From positions 903,499 through 967,498 of the forward strand of contig NC_022538.1 in NCBI RefSeq assembly GCF_000968055.1: a DNA stretch of 64,000 nucleotides, written 5' to 3'. Made by a program: the position numbers and the translations under genes. The notes beneath the pieces were generated by a model. That model ran no database searches and was not told the DNA's origin. It saw only the letters and a list, made by a program, of their open reading frames with translations. Origin of the DNA: Alteracholeplasma palmae J233 (GTDB lineage Bacteria > Bacillota_I > Bacilli_A > Acholeplasmatales > Acholeplasmataceae). How positions within the stretch are numbered: the first letter of the stretch is position 1; each line of letters starts with the position of its first letter. Shown here piece by piece: positions 36,731-47,100 of this stretch.

Positions 36731-37807
36731 ATGAAAAAATTACTAAGTCTATTAGTAGTTCTTTTAGCCATAGTTACACTTGTAGCATGTGGCGGAGAAA
36801 AATATGAAATTGCCATGATCACTGATACAGGCGACATCGATGATGGATCGTTTAATCAAGGAACATGGGAGGGCATTAAAGACTATGCTAAAGAAAATAA
36901 TAAAACGCATAAGTACTATAAGCCAGCTGGGGAAACAGATACTGATTATTTAACATCAATTGACTTAGCAGTTGCTGGTGGAGCAAAAATTATTTTAACA
37001 CCAGGTTTTTATTTTGAAGTGCCTGTATATCAAGCACAAGCAAAATATCCTAATGTTAAATTTGTTATTTTAGATGGGGCACCTAAAAAATCTTCAAACG
37101 ATAGTGCAACAGTAGGTGCTAATACCTTATCAATCTTTTTTAAAGAACAAGAAGCCGGCTTTTTAGCAGGATATGCTTCTGTTAAAGAAGGGTTTAGTAA
37201 ACTAGGATTTATGGGTGGAATTGCAGTTCCAGCTGTAAGATCATTTGGTGTCGGTTTTATTGCAGGAGCATATTATGCAGCTAAGGAAAAAGCTCTAAGC
37301 GATTTTTCATTTAAAGCAGAAAATTATGATTATCTAGGAACATTCAACCCAAGTGATGCATATAAGAGCAAAGCATCTAGCTGGTACTCAGGTGGCGTTG
37401 AAGTGATTCATGCTGCAGCAGGTGGCGCTGGTTCATCAGTAATGAGTGCTGCAAAAGAAGCAAGCAAATGGGTAATTGGGGTTGATAGTGACCAAGCAGA
37501 TGATTCAGATTCAGTTTTAACTTCAGCACTTAAAAAAGTAGGAGAAGCAGCTATCAAAGCTTTAGGCGCATTTTATAAAGACGAATTTCCAGGCGGAATG
37601 ACATGGAGATTAGATGTCCATGATAAAGCAGTAGGACTTCCAATGGAAACAAGTAGATTTGAAAACTTCACAGTTGCTCAATATAACAAAATCTTAAAAA
37701 AAGTAGAAGAAAATATTATAGTTCCTAATTCAGGAACAGAATTAAAGACATTTATTGAAGGTCTTGACTATACAGTAGATCCACAGTTAATTACTAAAAT
37801 TGGATAA
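36731..37807 (+). CDS. BMP-family substrate-binding lipoprotein (nucleoside uptake)
   Basis: 358 residues. Signal with lipobox LVAC at about 17-20, then a BMP/PnrA-Med periplasmic-binding-type fold: 'MITDTGDIDDGSFNQGTWEG', 'GFMGGIAVPAVRSFGVGFIAG', 'EVIHAAAGGAG' and 'WVIGVDSDQ'. Relatives bind nucleosides and deliver them to an ABC importer; the three following genes encode that importer. Anchored on the outer face of the membrane. Confidence 0.92.
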   Translation: MKKLLSLLVVLLAIVTLVACGGEKYEIAMITDTGDIDDGSFNQGTWEGIKDYAKENNKTHKYYKPAGETDTDYLTSIDLAVAGGAKIILTPGFYFEVPVYQAQAKYPNVKFVILDGAPKKSSNDSATVGANTLSIFFKEQEAGFLAGYASVKEGFSKLGFMGGIAVPAVRSFGVGFIAGAYYAAKEKALSDFSFKAENYDYLGTFNPSDAYKSKASSWYSGGVEVIHAAAGGAGSSVMSAAKEASKWVIGVDSDQADDSDSVLTSALKKVGEAAIKALGAFYKDEFPGGMTWRLDVHDKAVGLPMETSRFENFTVAQYNKILKKVEENIIVPNSGTELKTFIEGLDYTVDPQLITKIG

Positions 37808-37821
37808 TATATTTTAAATTA

Positions 37822-37846
37822 AGAGGGTATTGTTAAAATACCCTCT
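37822..37846 (+). terminator. Hairpin between binding protein and ABC genes
   Basis: AGAGGGTATT (37822-37831) pairs perfectly with AATACCCTCT (37837-37846); the following GTTTT is a weak T tail. Probably partial termination or 3'-end protection, giving more binding protein than transporter. Confidence 0.6.
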
Positions 37847-37875
37847 GTTTTAAATTATCTTTGGAGGGTATAAAT

Positions 37876-39384
37876 ATGTTAGAAATGAAAAATATAACAA
37901 AATCCTTTGGTCCTTTAGTAGCTAACAATCATGTTGATTTTACTGCTAAAAAAGGAGAAATTCATGCATTATTAGGCGAAAATGGTGCGGGTAAAAGCAC
38001 TTTAATGTCTATTCTTTTTGGTCTATATCAAGCAGATTTAGGCGATATATTCATAAATGGACAAAAAGTTAACATTAAAACACCAAATGATGCAACTAAA
38101 TATAAAATAGGAATGGTTCATCAACATTTCAAATTAGTAGATATTTTTACAGTTTTAGAAAACATTATTTTAGGATCAGAAGATAGTAAAAATGGTTTTC
38201 TAAAAACTAAAAAGGCAAGAAAAAAAGTAGAAGACATTATGGAAAAATACCATATGGAATTAAACTTAGATGCTAAAATTCAAGACTTAACTGTTGGGCA
38301 ACAACAAAAAGTAGAAATCATAAAAATGCTATATAAAGATAGTGATATTCTAGTTTTTGATGAACCAACTGCTGTTTTGACACCACAAGAAATTGATGAA
38401 TTTTTATCTATTATCAAAGGATTTTCTAATGAAGGAAAAGTTGTTATTCTTATCACACACAAATTAAATGAAATAAAAAAGGCAGCACAACAATGCACAA
38501 TTTTAAGAAGAGGTAAAAAAATAGCTACTGTTGATGTTGAAACAACATCAACTGATAAAATGGCTGAATTAATGGTTGGTAGACCCATTCAAAAAAATTA
38601 TGATAAGAATGATTATGAAAAATCAGAAACAGTTTTACAAATAGATAAGTTAACTTTAGAAGGAAAGCATAAAAAAATATTAGACCAAATTTCCTTTAGT
38701 GTTAGTAGAGGAGAAATAGTAGGGATAGCAGGTATTGATGGTAATGGTCAAACTGAATTAGTCAGATGTCTTACAGGATTAACACGTATCACATCAGGTA
38801 AAATAGAACTAAATTCAATTGATATTACCAACCTAAATGTTAGAAGAAAAAACGAACATGGTATTTCTCATATACCTGAAGACAGACATAAATTTGGACT
38901 TGTTTTAGACTTTAGTTTAGCAGAAAATTTAGTTTTAGAAAGATATTATCAAAAAGATTTTCAAAAATATGGTTTGATAGATTATAAAAAAGTAAATCAG
39001 TACGCGGAAACATTAAGTGAAAAATATGATATTAGATCTGCTTACGGCATTTCAACAAAAGTGAGAAGTATGAGTGGTGGTAACCAGCAAAAAGCAATTA
39101 TCGCCAGAGAAATTGAGAAAGATCACGATTTATTAATTGCATTTCAACCTACAAGAGGACTTGATGTAGGGGCAATTGAAATGATTCATAACGAATTATT
39201 AGAACAGAGAAAAAATAAAAAGGGAGTTTTACTTATTTCTTACGAATTAGATGAAATTATTAACTTATCTGATCGAATCCTTGTGATATACGAAGGTAGA
39301 ATCGTCGGAAATTTTGATGCCAAAAAAGTTACTCCTGAAATACTAGGATGTTACATGTCTGGTGGAGGTGTTAAAAATGAATGA
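37876..39384 (+). CDS. Nucleoside ABC transporter, double ATPase subunit
   Basis: 502 residues from ATG 37876; RBS GGAGGG lies at an alternative in-frame TTG 37861, so that earlier start is wrong. Two ATPase domains as in RbsA/NupO-type importers: first Walker A GENGAGKST with 'DILVFDEPTAVLTP'; second 'GIDGNGQTELVRCLTG', signature MSGGNQQK and 'FQPTRGLDVGAIE'. As usual in this family the second site is degenerate. Energises nucleoside import with the two permeases downstream. Confidence 0.93.
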   Translation: MLEMKNITKSFGPLVANNHVDFTAKKGEIHALLGENGAGKSTLMSILFGLYQADLGDIFINGQKVNIKTPNDATKYKIGMVHQHFKLVDIFTVLENIILGSEDSKNGFLKTKKARKKVEDIMEKYHMELNLDAKIQDLTVGQQQKVEIIKMLYKDSDILVFDEPTAVLTPQEIDEFLSIIKGFSNEGKVVILITHKLNEIKKAAQQCTILRRGKKIATVDVETTSTDKMAELMVGRPIQKNYDKNDYEKSETVLQIDKLTLEGKHKKILDQISFSVSRGEIVGIAGIDGNGQTELVRCLTGLTRITSGKIELNSIDITNLNVRRKNEHGISHIPEDRHKFGLVLDFSLAENLVLERYYQKDFQKYGLIDYKKVNQYAETLSEKYDIRSAYGISTKVRSMSGGNQQKAIIAREIEKDHDLLIAFQPTRGLDVGAIEMIHNELLEQRKNKKGVLLISYELDEIINLSDRILVIYEGRIVGNFDAKKVTPEILGCYMSGGGVKNE

Positions 39385-40489
39385 GAAATTTAAAAAGGCA
39401 GTTAATACTATTAATAAAAACTTGCTTAAATTATTTACAATTATAAAACCCAGTTTAATAGCTATTGGTATTGGACTTTTAATCGGTTTTATTATAATGT
39501 TAGTATTTAATCCAGCAGGTGCTTTCCCAGGTTTAATTAAGATGCTTTCTGGTGGATTAGGTATCGGAATGAAAGGTGTCGGTGACGTTATTGTTAAAGC
39601 GACTCCGATTATTTTAACAGGTATTTCTTTAGTGGTTGCCTTTAAATCAGGTCTTTTTAATATAGGAACTCCAGGACAAATGATTATCGGTGGTTATGTA
39701 GCTGTTCATATTGGTGTATTATGGAATCTGCCATCTGGTATTCATTGGATAGTAGCATTAATTCTGGGAACTCTAGCGGGTGCAATCTGGGGAGCTATTC
39801 CAGGTATTTTAAAAGCATTCACTAATACTAATGAAGTTGTTTCAAGTATTATGTTGAATTATATTGGTACACTTCTTGTAGTATTTTTAGTCAAGACTAA
39901 TGTTTATAATGTAGATTATGCCAAGTCACTTAATATCAAAGCTAGTGCTGAACTGCCTAAACTTAAGTTTCTTTTTGGAAGTTCTGATGCTAATATAGGT
40001 ATTTTTATTGCAATTATAGTGGGTATATTAATTTACTATCTATTTAAAAAAACAACGCTGGGCTATGAATTAAAGGCATCTGGATTTAATCCTGATGCGA
40101 GTAAATACGCTGGAATGAATGCTAAAAAAAGCATTATTAGTTCAATGACTATAGCAGGTGGTATCGCAGGGCTAGCAGGAGCGATTAATTATTTAGTAAT
40201 TGGTACCAATTTAGGAACAACATATGACTTACTGCCTGCAGGATTTGATGGAATCTCTGTGGCTCTAATAGGTTTAACTAATCCAATCGGATCTATTTTT
40301 TCTGGACTATTTTTAAGCCACATTAGACAAGGTGGTTTCTACATGCAAATTAATGGTTATCCACCACAAATCATTGATATCATTATTTCTGTTATCGTTT
40401 ATACAATTTCTATTTCAATAGGGCTTCAAATGATATTTAAGAGATTAAAAGATAAACGCATGAAAAAAACAGTTAAGGAGGAAAATTAA
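39377..40489 (+). CDS. Nucleoside ABC transporter permease 1
   Basis: 370 residues from ATG 39377; RBS GGAGGTG at 39364-39370; overlaps the ATPase gene by eight bases. About eight to ten membrane helices of the BPD_transp_2 family, with 'FNIGTPGQMIIGGYVA' and 'NEVVSSIMLNYIG'. NupB/YufP-like. Pairs with the next permease. Confidence 0.92.
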   Translation: MNEKFKKAVNTINKNLLKLFTIIKPSLIAIGIGLLIGFIIMLVFNPAGAFPGLIKMLSGGLGIGMKGVGDVIVKATPIILTGISLVVAFKSGLFNIGTPGQMIIGGYVAVHIGVLWNLPSGIHWIVALILGTLAGAIWGAIPGILKAFTNTNEVVSSIMLNYIGTLLVVFLVKTNVYNVDYAKSLNIKASAELPKLKFLFGSSDANIGIFIAIIVGILIYYLFKKTTLGYELKASGFNPDASKYAGMNAKKSIISSMTIAGGIAGLAGAINYLVIGTNLGTTYDLLPAGFDGISVALIGLTNPIGSIFSGLFLSHIRQGGFYMQINGYPPQIIDIIISVIVYTISISIGLQMIFKRLKDKRMKKTVKEEN

Positions 40490-40491
40490 CT

Positions 40492-41436
40492 ATGGAATTA
40501 ATTAGATTATCTTTTATTAGTATAATTCCTTTATTAATAGTTGCCTTAGGTGGTTTGATGTCTGAAAAAAGTGGTGTTACCAATATAGCCTTAGAAGGAA
40601 TTATGTTATTGGGAGCTTTTTGTGGAATATGGATAATAAAAGGACTAGAAGCAAGTAACATGCCTATTCAGTTTATTTATTTTATAGGTATTTTAGCAGG
40701 AGGGTTTATAGGTGCTTTAGTCGCAAGCCTACATGCTTATGCATCTATTTCTATGAAAGCAGACCAAACCATTAGTGCTACAGCAATCAATTTATTTGCC
40801 CCAGCTTTTGCAATCTTTACTGCAAGAATTGTGATTGGAGCACAACAAATTAAATTCAAATCAAACTTTAGAATAGATAAAGTGCCTTTGTTAGGGGATA
40901 TACCTTTTATTGGAGATTTATTCTTTAAAAATACATATCTTAGTTTTTATATAGGTATTGTGATTTTAATTATCGTCTGGGTCTTTTTATATAAAACCAA
41001 AACTGGTTTAAGAATTAGAGCTGTTGGTGAAAATCCACATGCTGCTGATTCACAAGGGGTATCAGTTAAAAAAATAAGATACTTATCAGTTATTTTATCA
41101 GGAGTTCTAGCAGGAATGGGTGGCGTGATATTTGTAGCAACCACTTCAAATTCTTTTGATGCCACAGTTGCAGGAATGGGGTTTTTAGCTATAGCTGTTT
41201 TAATATTTGGTAACTGGCGTCCAGGAAGAATTTTATTTGCAGCAGTGTTCTTTGGATTTTTTAGAACAGTAGCAAGTGCTCCAACGCTAATTCCTTTTTT
41301 ACAAGGAGTAAGTATTCCAAGTGAAATATATCAAATGCTTCCATATGTTATTACCTTAGTGGTATTAGCATTTACTTCTAAAAATAGTAGGGCTCCGAAA
41401 TCAATTGGACAAGTTTATGAGAAAGATAAAAGATAG
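40492..41436 (+). CDS. Nucleoside ABC transporter permease 2
   Basis: 314 residues; RBS AAGGAGG, two bases after the previous stop. BPD_transp_2 family with 'EKSGVTNIALEGIMLLGAF' and 'GLRIRAVGENPHAADSQGV' near the coupling loop. NupC/YufQ-like second half of the channel. Last gene of the importer operon. Confidence 0.92.
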   Translation: MELIRLSFISIIPLLIVALGGLMSEKSGVTNIALEGIMLLGAFCGIWIIKGLEASNMPIQFIYFIGILAGGFIGALVASLHAYASISMKADQTISATAINLFAPAFAIFTARIVIGAQQIKFKSNFRIDKVPLLGDIPFIGDLFFKNTYLSFYIGIVILIIVWVFLYKTKTGLRIRAVGENPHAADSQGVSVKKIRYLSVILSGVLAGMGGVIFVATTSNSFDATVAGMGFLAIAVLIFGNWRPGRILFAAVFFGFFRTVASAPTLIPFLQGVSIPSEIYQMLPYVITLVVLAFTSKNSRAPKSIGQVYEKDKR

Positions 41437-41700
41437 AAATTCATTTTAAATATACTATCAGATAGATGGGTCTTTAGGATATAAAATTTTATCTAAATAA
41501 TCTGAATAAATAATGATAATATGCTCTTAACCCACTTTTCTTTTAATAGAATATGGTATATAATAAAGCCATAGGTCAATATAAGGTCTATTTACATATA
41601 AACTGCCAAATAAGTTGCTTTTTTATCAACAGATATAAAGTAAATTAACCCCGTTAAAGACATTGTTTTTGACAATAAAAATTAAGAAAGGGTGAATAAA
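41437..41700 (+). other. Long leader region before the Pro-rich small ORF
   Basis: No gene. An extended -10 (TGGTATATAAT, TATAAT at 41559-41564) would start transcription near 41571, giving a leader of about 130 bases with short dyads (for example ATTGT/ACAAT near 41664). No known riboswitch recognised. Confidence 0.4.
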
Positions 41701-41763
41701 ATGGCAGTGAAACCAGTAGCTAAACCTGCAGGTAAACCAGCTCCAAAACCAGTTAAAAAATAA
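41701..41763 (+). CDS. 20-aa Pro/Lys/Ala-rich small ORF
   Basis: ATG 41701 with RBS AAGAAAGGG, stop TAA 41761-41763. Composition is extreme: five Pro, six Lys, four Ala in 20 residues, with a repeating A/V-K-P pattern. A strong terminator follows ten bases later, then a proline-iminopeptidase-like gene. Either a genuine small basic protein or a leader peptide whose Pro codons sense proline supply; layout supports both. Confidence 0.5.
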   Translation: MAVKPVAKPAGKPAPKPVKK

Positions 41764-41772
41764 ATAAATAAG

Positions 41773-41806
41773 ATGTTAACACAAAAGTGTTAACATTTTA
41801 TATTTT
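41773..41806 (+). terminator. Terminator/attenuator between small ORF and peptidase gene
   Basis: ATGTTAACAC (41773-41782) pairs perfectly with GTGTTAACAT (41787-41796), loop AAAA, then TTTATATTTT. Confidence 0.8.
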
Positions 41807-41820
41807 AAGAGGTATATAAA

Positions 41821-42735
41821 ATGAAAGTAGATTTATATTTACAAACAAATGACGGACATGAACTAGCTATCTATACAAGAGGAAATAGTAAAAACCCATC
41901 AGTTATTTTCCTACATGGAGGGCCTGGAGGAAGTATTAACGAAAAGTCTTTTTCATTCTTTGATTTAAACAAATGGTATGTAATCGCCTTTGATCAAAGA
42001 GGGTGCGGTAATTCTAAACCTTTTGCCAGCTTACATAATAATACAATTAAGCATAGTGCATCTGATATTGAATTAATTAGACAATACTTTAATTTAAATA
42101 AAATAACTGTCTTTGGTGGAAGTTACGGAAGTACGCTGGCCCTTTATTATGCAATTGAGCATCCAGAAAAAATCGAATCACTTGTTTTAAGAGGTATCTT
42201 TTTAGGGAGAAATGAAGATGTTTCATGGCTATATCAAGAAGGAGCTTCATACTTTTATCCAGAAGAACATAATAAGTTTAAAGAATTTATTAAAAAAGAT
42301 AAACAAGGAAATTTAGTGAATGCTTATTATCAAATTTTCACCTCAAATGATGAAGAAAATAAAATGAAGGCTTGTAAAATATGGTCTGATTGGGAATCTT
42401 CAGTCGTGAATTTGGTTCAAAAAAAGGAATTTATTAAAGAAGAGATTACTAAAAGAGATATTAGTATTGCCTTATTAGAATGTTACTATTTTGAAAATAA
42501 AATGTTTTGGAATGATGATAATTATATTTTAAATAAGGTAGATAAAATTAAAGATATTCCTATTTACACAGTTCATGGCAGATATGATGTTGACTGTAGA
42601 TTAAGTGGTGCATATCAGTTACATGAAAAATTAAATAACGGAATATTATATACAGCTGAAAGAAGCGGACATAGTCCTTATGAGGAAGAATCTTTTAGAC
42701 TTTTAAAAAATATAATGAAAGATCTAGAAAGTTAA
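41821..42735 (+). CDS. pip: Proline iminopeptidase-like alpha/beta hydrolase
   Basis: 304 residues; RBS AAGAGG. The oxyanion motif HGGPGG, 'FDQRGCGNS', nucleophile elbow GGSYGS, acid in 'HGRYDVDC' and His in 'RSGHSP' match prolyl aminopeptidases (S33 family), which remove N-terminal Pro from peptides in the cytoplasm. The family also includes other hydrolases, so substrate specificity is likely but not certain. Confidence 0.85.
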   Translation: MKVDLYLQTNDGHELAIYTRGNSKNPSVIFLHGGPGGSINEKSFSFFDLNKWYVIAFDQRGCGNSKPFASLHNNTIKHSASDIELIRQYFNLNKITVFGGSYGSTLALYYAIEHPEKIESLVLRGIFLGRNEDVSWLYQEGASYFYPEEHNKFKEFIKKDKQGNLVNAYYQIFTSNDEENKMKACKIWSDWESSVVNLVQKKEFIKEEITKRDISIALLECYYFENKMFWNDDNYILNKVDKIKDIPIYTVHGRYDVDCRLSGAYQLHEKLNNGILYTAERSGHSPYEEESFRLLKNIMKDLES

Positions 42736-42798
42736 AAATTCATTAATATATTAAAATAAAGGTATAATAAAGTAAAGCTTCATAAAAGGAGTGTTCAC

Positions 42799-43338
42799 AT
42801 GGAATCTATTTTAAAGATATTAGAAACAAGATTTAAAAATAATATGCATAGACACCCTAATGTTAGTTGGGATATTGTTGTAAAAATGATTGAAAAAGAT
42901 CCATCGAAAATAGAATCACTTTCTAACATGGAAAAAACTGGTGGAGAACCCGATGTTATTTTTTACGATCCTGATCATGCTAAATTGATATTTATGGATT
43001 GTTCTAAAGAAACACCTAAAGGAAGAAGAAGTTTATGCTATGATAATGATGCTCTTATAGGTAGAAAAAAGTTTCCTCCTAAAGATAGTGCCCTTAATCT
43101 TTCTGAAACTATGGGAGTAGAACTCCTAAATCAAGAAGACTACTTATACTTACAAACATTAGAACCAGTTGATTTAAAAACTTCTAGTTGGATTTTAACG
43201 CCGAAAGAGATTAGAGAGTTAGGTGGCGCACTTTTTTGTGATAATAGATATAATAAAGTGTTTACTTATCATAATGGGGCAGATTCATATTATGAAGCTA
43301 GAGGTTTTAGAACTAAACTAGTCTTTGTGGAAAGGTAA
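42799..43338 (+). CDS. DUF4256 family protein
   Basis: 179 residues; RBS AAAGGAG. 'SLSNMEKTGGEPDVI', 'FMDCSKETPKGRRSLCYD', 'SWILTPKEIRELGGALFCD' and the C-terminal 'YYEARGFR' match DUF4256 as I know it. Soluble; function unknown. Directly ahead of a HAD hydrolase gene. Confidence 0.8.
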   Translation: MESILKILETRFKNNMHRHPNVSWDIVVKMIEKDPSKIESLSNMEKTGGEPDVIFYDPDHAKLIFMDCSKETPKGRRSLCYDNDALIGRKKFPPKDSALNLSETMGVELLNQEDYLYLQTLEPVDLKTSSWILTPKEIRELGGALFCDNRYNKVFTYHNGADSYYEARGFRTKLVFVER

Positions 43339-43370
43339 TCTAAAGCAAGCGCTTTAGCAAAAAAATGTAA

Positions 43371-44096
43371 ATGGAAAAGAAAATCATTATTTCTGATTTT
43401 GATGGCACTTTTTATAGAACAAAAGAAGAACTTATCAAAAATATTAAAATAATTAATAAGTTTAGAACAGACAAAAATGTATTCATGATTGCTACAGGTA
43501 GATCGTATGTTGGTTTTTTAGAACAAATAAAAGATTATCCTGTCTTTTATGACTACATTATTTTATGCAATGGTGCACTTATCCTAAATAATAAAAATGA
43601 ATATATAAAACATTACAGTATAGAAAGAGATCTAATTAATCAGATTAACACATTTTTAATTCAGTTTTCTTCATTTATAAAAAAGTTTACCTATGTTTCA
43701 AAATATAAAAATTTTGATAATGATCAATTAGATATTGAAATGTTAAAAATTAAGTTACATCTTGATGATGATCAAATAGCACCCAAAATTTGTGCAGCAC
43801 TCCTTTCTAAATTTAAAAATATAAATGCTTATATCATTCCCTTAAATAAAGGATGCTTAATAGAAATAATTTCTAATGAAACAAGCAAATCTAAAGCAAT
43901 TAAATACCTTAGTGGTAAGTTAGAATATTCTCAGAAAGAAATAATTACTATAGGAGACTCTGATAATGATTTAGAAATGATTCTTGATTTTAATGGATAT
44001 GCCATAAACTCAGCTACTAATGAATTTATAAGTAAAGCAGGAAGAACAATAGAGGATATTTCCACATTAATAGAAAAACATGCAAAGATACTTTGA
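43371..44096 (+). CDS. HAD-superfamily hydrolase (Cof-type, IIB)
   Basis: 241 residues. HAD motif I is DFDGTF (nucleophile Asp), motif II 'IATGRS', motif IV GDSDNDLEM; the C2B cap lies between. Usually sugar- or flavin-phosphate phosphatases. No Shine-Dalgarno: the start ATG 43371 is preceded by the minimal frame ATGTAA and an A-run, and by an inverted repeat CTAAAGC/GCTTTAG (43340-43346 / 43351-43357). Confidence 0.85.
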   Translation: MEKKIIISDFDGTFYRTKEELIKNIKIINKFRTDKNVFMIATGRSYVGFLEQIKDYPVFYDYIILCNGALILNNKNEYIKHYSIERDLINQINTFLIQFSSFIKKFTYVSKYKNFDNDQLDIEMLKIKLHLDDDQIAPKICAALLSKFKNINAYIIPLNKGCLIEIISNETSKSKAIKYLSGKLEYSQKEIITIGDSDNDLEMILDFNGYAINSATNEFISKAGRTIEDISTLIEKHAKIL

Positions 44097-44114
44097 GTGT
44101 TTTTTTTTGCCTAT

Positions 44115-44161
44115 TTTACAAAAAAAAATAAAAATGATATAATATATACTATACAGTATAT
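44115..44161 (+). promoter_or_regulatory. Promoter with operator-like dyad
   Basis: TTTACA (44115-44120), 17 bases, TATAAT (44138-44143, extended by TG). Just downstream, over the transcription start, is ATATACT-ATAC-AGTATAT (44144-44161), a perfect 7-bp dyad; a third half-site CATATACTATA follows at about 44164. Good repressor geometry; regulator not identified. Confidence 0.7.
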
Positions 44162-44183
44162 GACATATACTATAAAGAGGTGA

Positions 44184-47100
44184 ATGAACCAGATGGGTAC
44201 TAATTCTTTTATTGAAGTAAAAAATTTTAAGATGGGTAAACTAAAATGGATTTTTACAGGAGTCCTATTTTCATTAATGATTTTTATCGTTAACTCAACA
44301 ATGAAATCTACGGCTAAAAGACCTTTAGATCCGCTTGATTCTAGCGAAAAGCTAGTAGAAACACTTAATAAACCTAAAAATGGTACACCATCAGAATACT
44401 CAGCTTTTGAAAATTATCAGATTGCGGCGGGTATTATTTATAATGCAACTTACTTTGAGGCAAAAACTGCTGGAGAAGTAGTAGCAAATGCTCCTGTCAT
44501 TGGAAATGTCACACAAAAACTAGAATCACTTAGAATCAAAAAATATCACCAATTGTACACAGAGCTTAAGTCAACTGGTACTGTTAATGCAGCCGAACAA
44601 AAATTTATCTCAAAAAGCAATGACAATGTTCAAGTATTTTATGCAAAAGGAGATTTTAATAAAAATAATGTAACGTGGTCAGATCCATCTAGTTTAAGCA
44701 TGGAAACTTATCTTAATAATTATGGGGCCTTCCCTTTTGAAATTGGTAAGTACCGAATTAATTTAAAAACAATTCTTGATCAAAAAATGACCAAAGAAAA
44801 AGATCATTACATCTTAACCTTTAAAATAGATGTAGCAGACGTAACTGAAGCAGGAATTACCTCTTTTAATCCTTCAATTAGTAGTTACTATAGAGAATTA
44901 GAAACTGTTGGTGATGCAGTAGTAGAAAGTTTCAATTCATTAAAAGTAGTCTTAACAATAGATGAAAATTGGTTACCTATTTCATCACAGGTAGAAGAGT
45001 CTTACACCGTTAAAAAGTTTGGTTTTTCAGTTTTAACTAAAGGAAATATGACTGAAACTTATACGGATATTAATGCAGATAAGCCATTTCCAGAATACGT
45101 AGATAAATACCTAGAACTTGCTGATAAAAATGAAACCTTACCAGAGTATAAAGAAGAAAAAACTGCTTCTAATTATATAATGGATGTTATTAATTCAATC
45201 ATGGCTAAACCTATAGTGTTTGATGCAAATATTAAGATGAATCAAATAACACAAGATTTATCTCTTGGTATAAACATTGACACTAAAGAAGGCTTAAATT
45301 TCAATTTAGCAGCCCAAATAGATAATATCGGACGATTCTTATACAAGAATAATCAAATCTATTTTAAAGTTGATTCTAATCAAAGTTTAAATGGTTATAT
45401 CAATCAAGATAGTATTAAAAAATTACTAGATAAATTTGGGGTAGAAATCTCTACTGAAACACTTGATTTAAATGCTTTATTAACAGATATAACAGAAAAT
45501 GCTACCTTAGAAAAAATTAATAACGATATAAACATTCTATTAGCATTAAGATTAGGTGATAAAAATATAAATATTAATCTTCAATTAAATGAACAAAATG
45601 CTACAGTAACTATCAAGAAAATACAAATTACTATGGATGATATAGTAGAAATAACTTTAAAAGTGTCTGATAAAGAATATCAATCATTAGAATTTAATAT
45701 AAGTGATCTTACAAATAAAGACTTATATTTAGAACAACTAGAAAAAATATATGAACTAATTATGTTTGAAACAGTTCAATTTAACGGTGGATTTAAGGTA
45801 AACTCTACTGATATTAAACTATTTGGACAATTAAATAGAAATAAAGAATTGGATGTGGACCTTTTAGTTAACGATAGTCTAGAAATTAATTTTTCATTTA
45901 GACAAAATATTCTTTATATAAGAATTGGTAGTATGAGAATATCAGGAACAATCAATCAACTAAAAGAGATATTAGAAATTATAAAAGACTACTCAGAGAT
46001 TAATATCCCAGAGTTTACACTAAATGAAGAAGTACTAAAAGAAATTGTTTCTGTATTTAATACACTGCAAATTGATTCGCAAACAATTAGCATAGCGATT
46101 AAAGATTTAATAGCTTCATTAAAGTTTAATAACGAAAATAATGAATATCAATTTAACTTAGACTTTAATAATATTAGTGGTAATATCAACTTAGTTATTA
46201 ATGAAGAGATTAAACTAAAAGAAATTGATATAGATTATATTGAAATAAATCAATTTATACCACTTATTAAAAATATTTTACCCATCATAAAAAATAAGCA
46301 AGCGCACTTAGAACTGCCAGAACTAGTTTTAAATGTAAATAACAAAGAATTACTGATAAGTGCTTCATTAAATATAGACTTTGATAAAAATATCTATCAA
46401 TTAGAATTGAAATATTCTAATAACAAAGTCAAACTTACTTACGAAAATGAAAATATTTACCTAAGTTTAAACGATAAACTTAAACTTAAAACTAGTAAAG
46501 ATGAACTCATACATCATCTGAAAAAATTGACAGACTTACCAGAATTATCAGATTTAATTGAAAAAATAGATATCAAGGAAATCTTAAATCAATTAGTATT
46601 TAAAACAAATAATGACGTATTAGAAATCACGTATGATAACATCAAACTTGATATCATCACTACTGATAATCATATAGATTTAATGAATATTCATTTTAAG
46701 GATATTAAAATACCTAAATTAAGAATAGATTCAAACTATACATATCAATCAATTGATATTACGGAATATAAAGAACCAGACTTTCTTTATAGTATTTTTG
46801 ATGATATTAAAACAATATTAGACTCAAAAACAGTTTATGCAAAGATTGAGTTAAGTATAGACGGTGAAATAGTTAAAGGTATGATCTATCTTGACTTTAA
46901 TGAAGGATTAAAGATAGATATTGAAGCTTACTATAAAAACCAATTATTTGAGTTAATGATTAGAAATAAAGATATTTACTTTAAAACAGGTCATATCAAG
47001 TTAAGAGCGCATCTTGATGATTTATCAGAAATAGTAAAAGAGCTAAAGACCTTCATTCCTAATATTGATGAAAATCAAATTAAAAGTATGATGAATCTAG

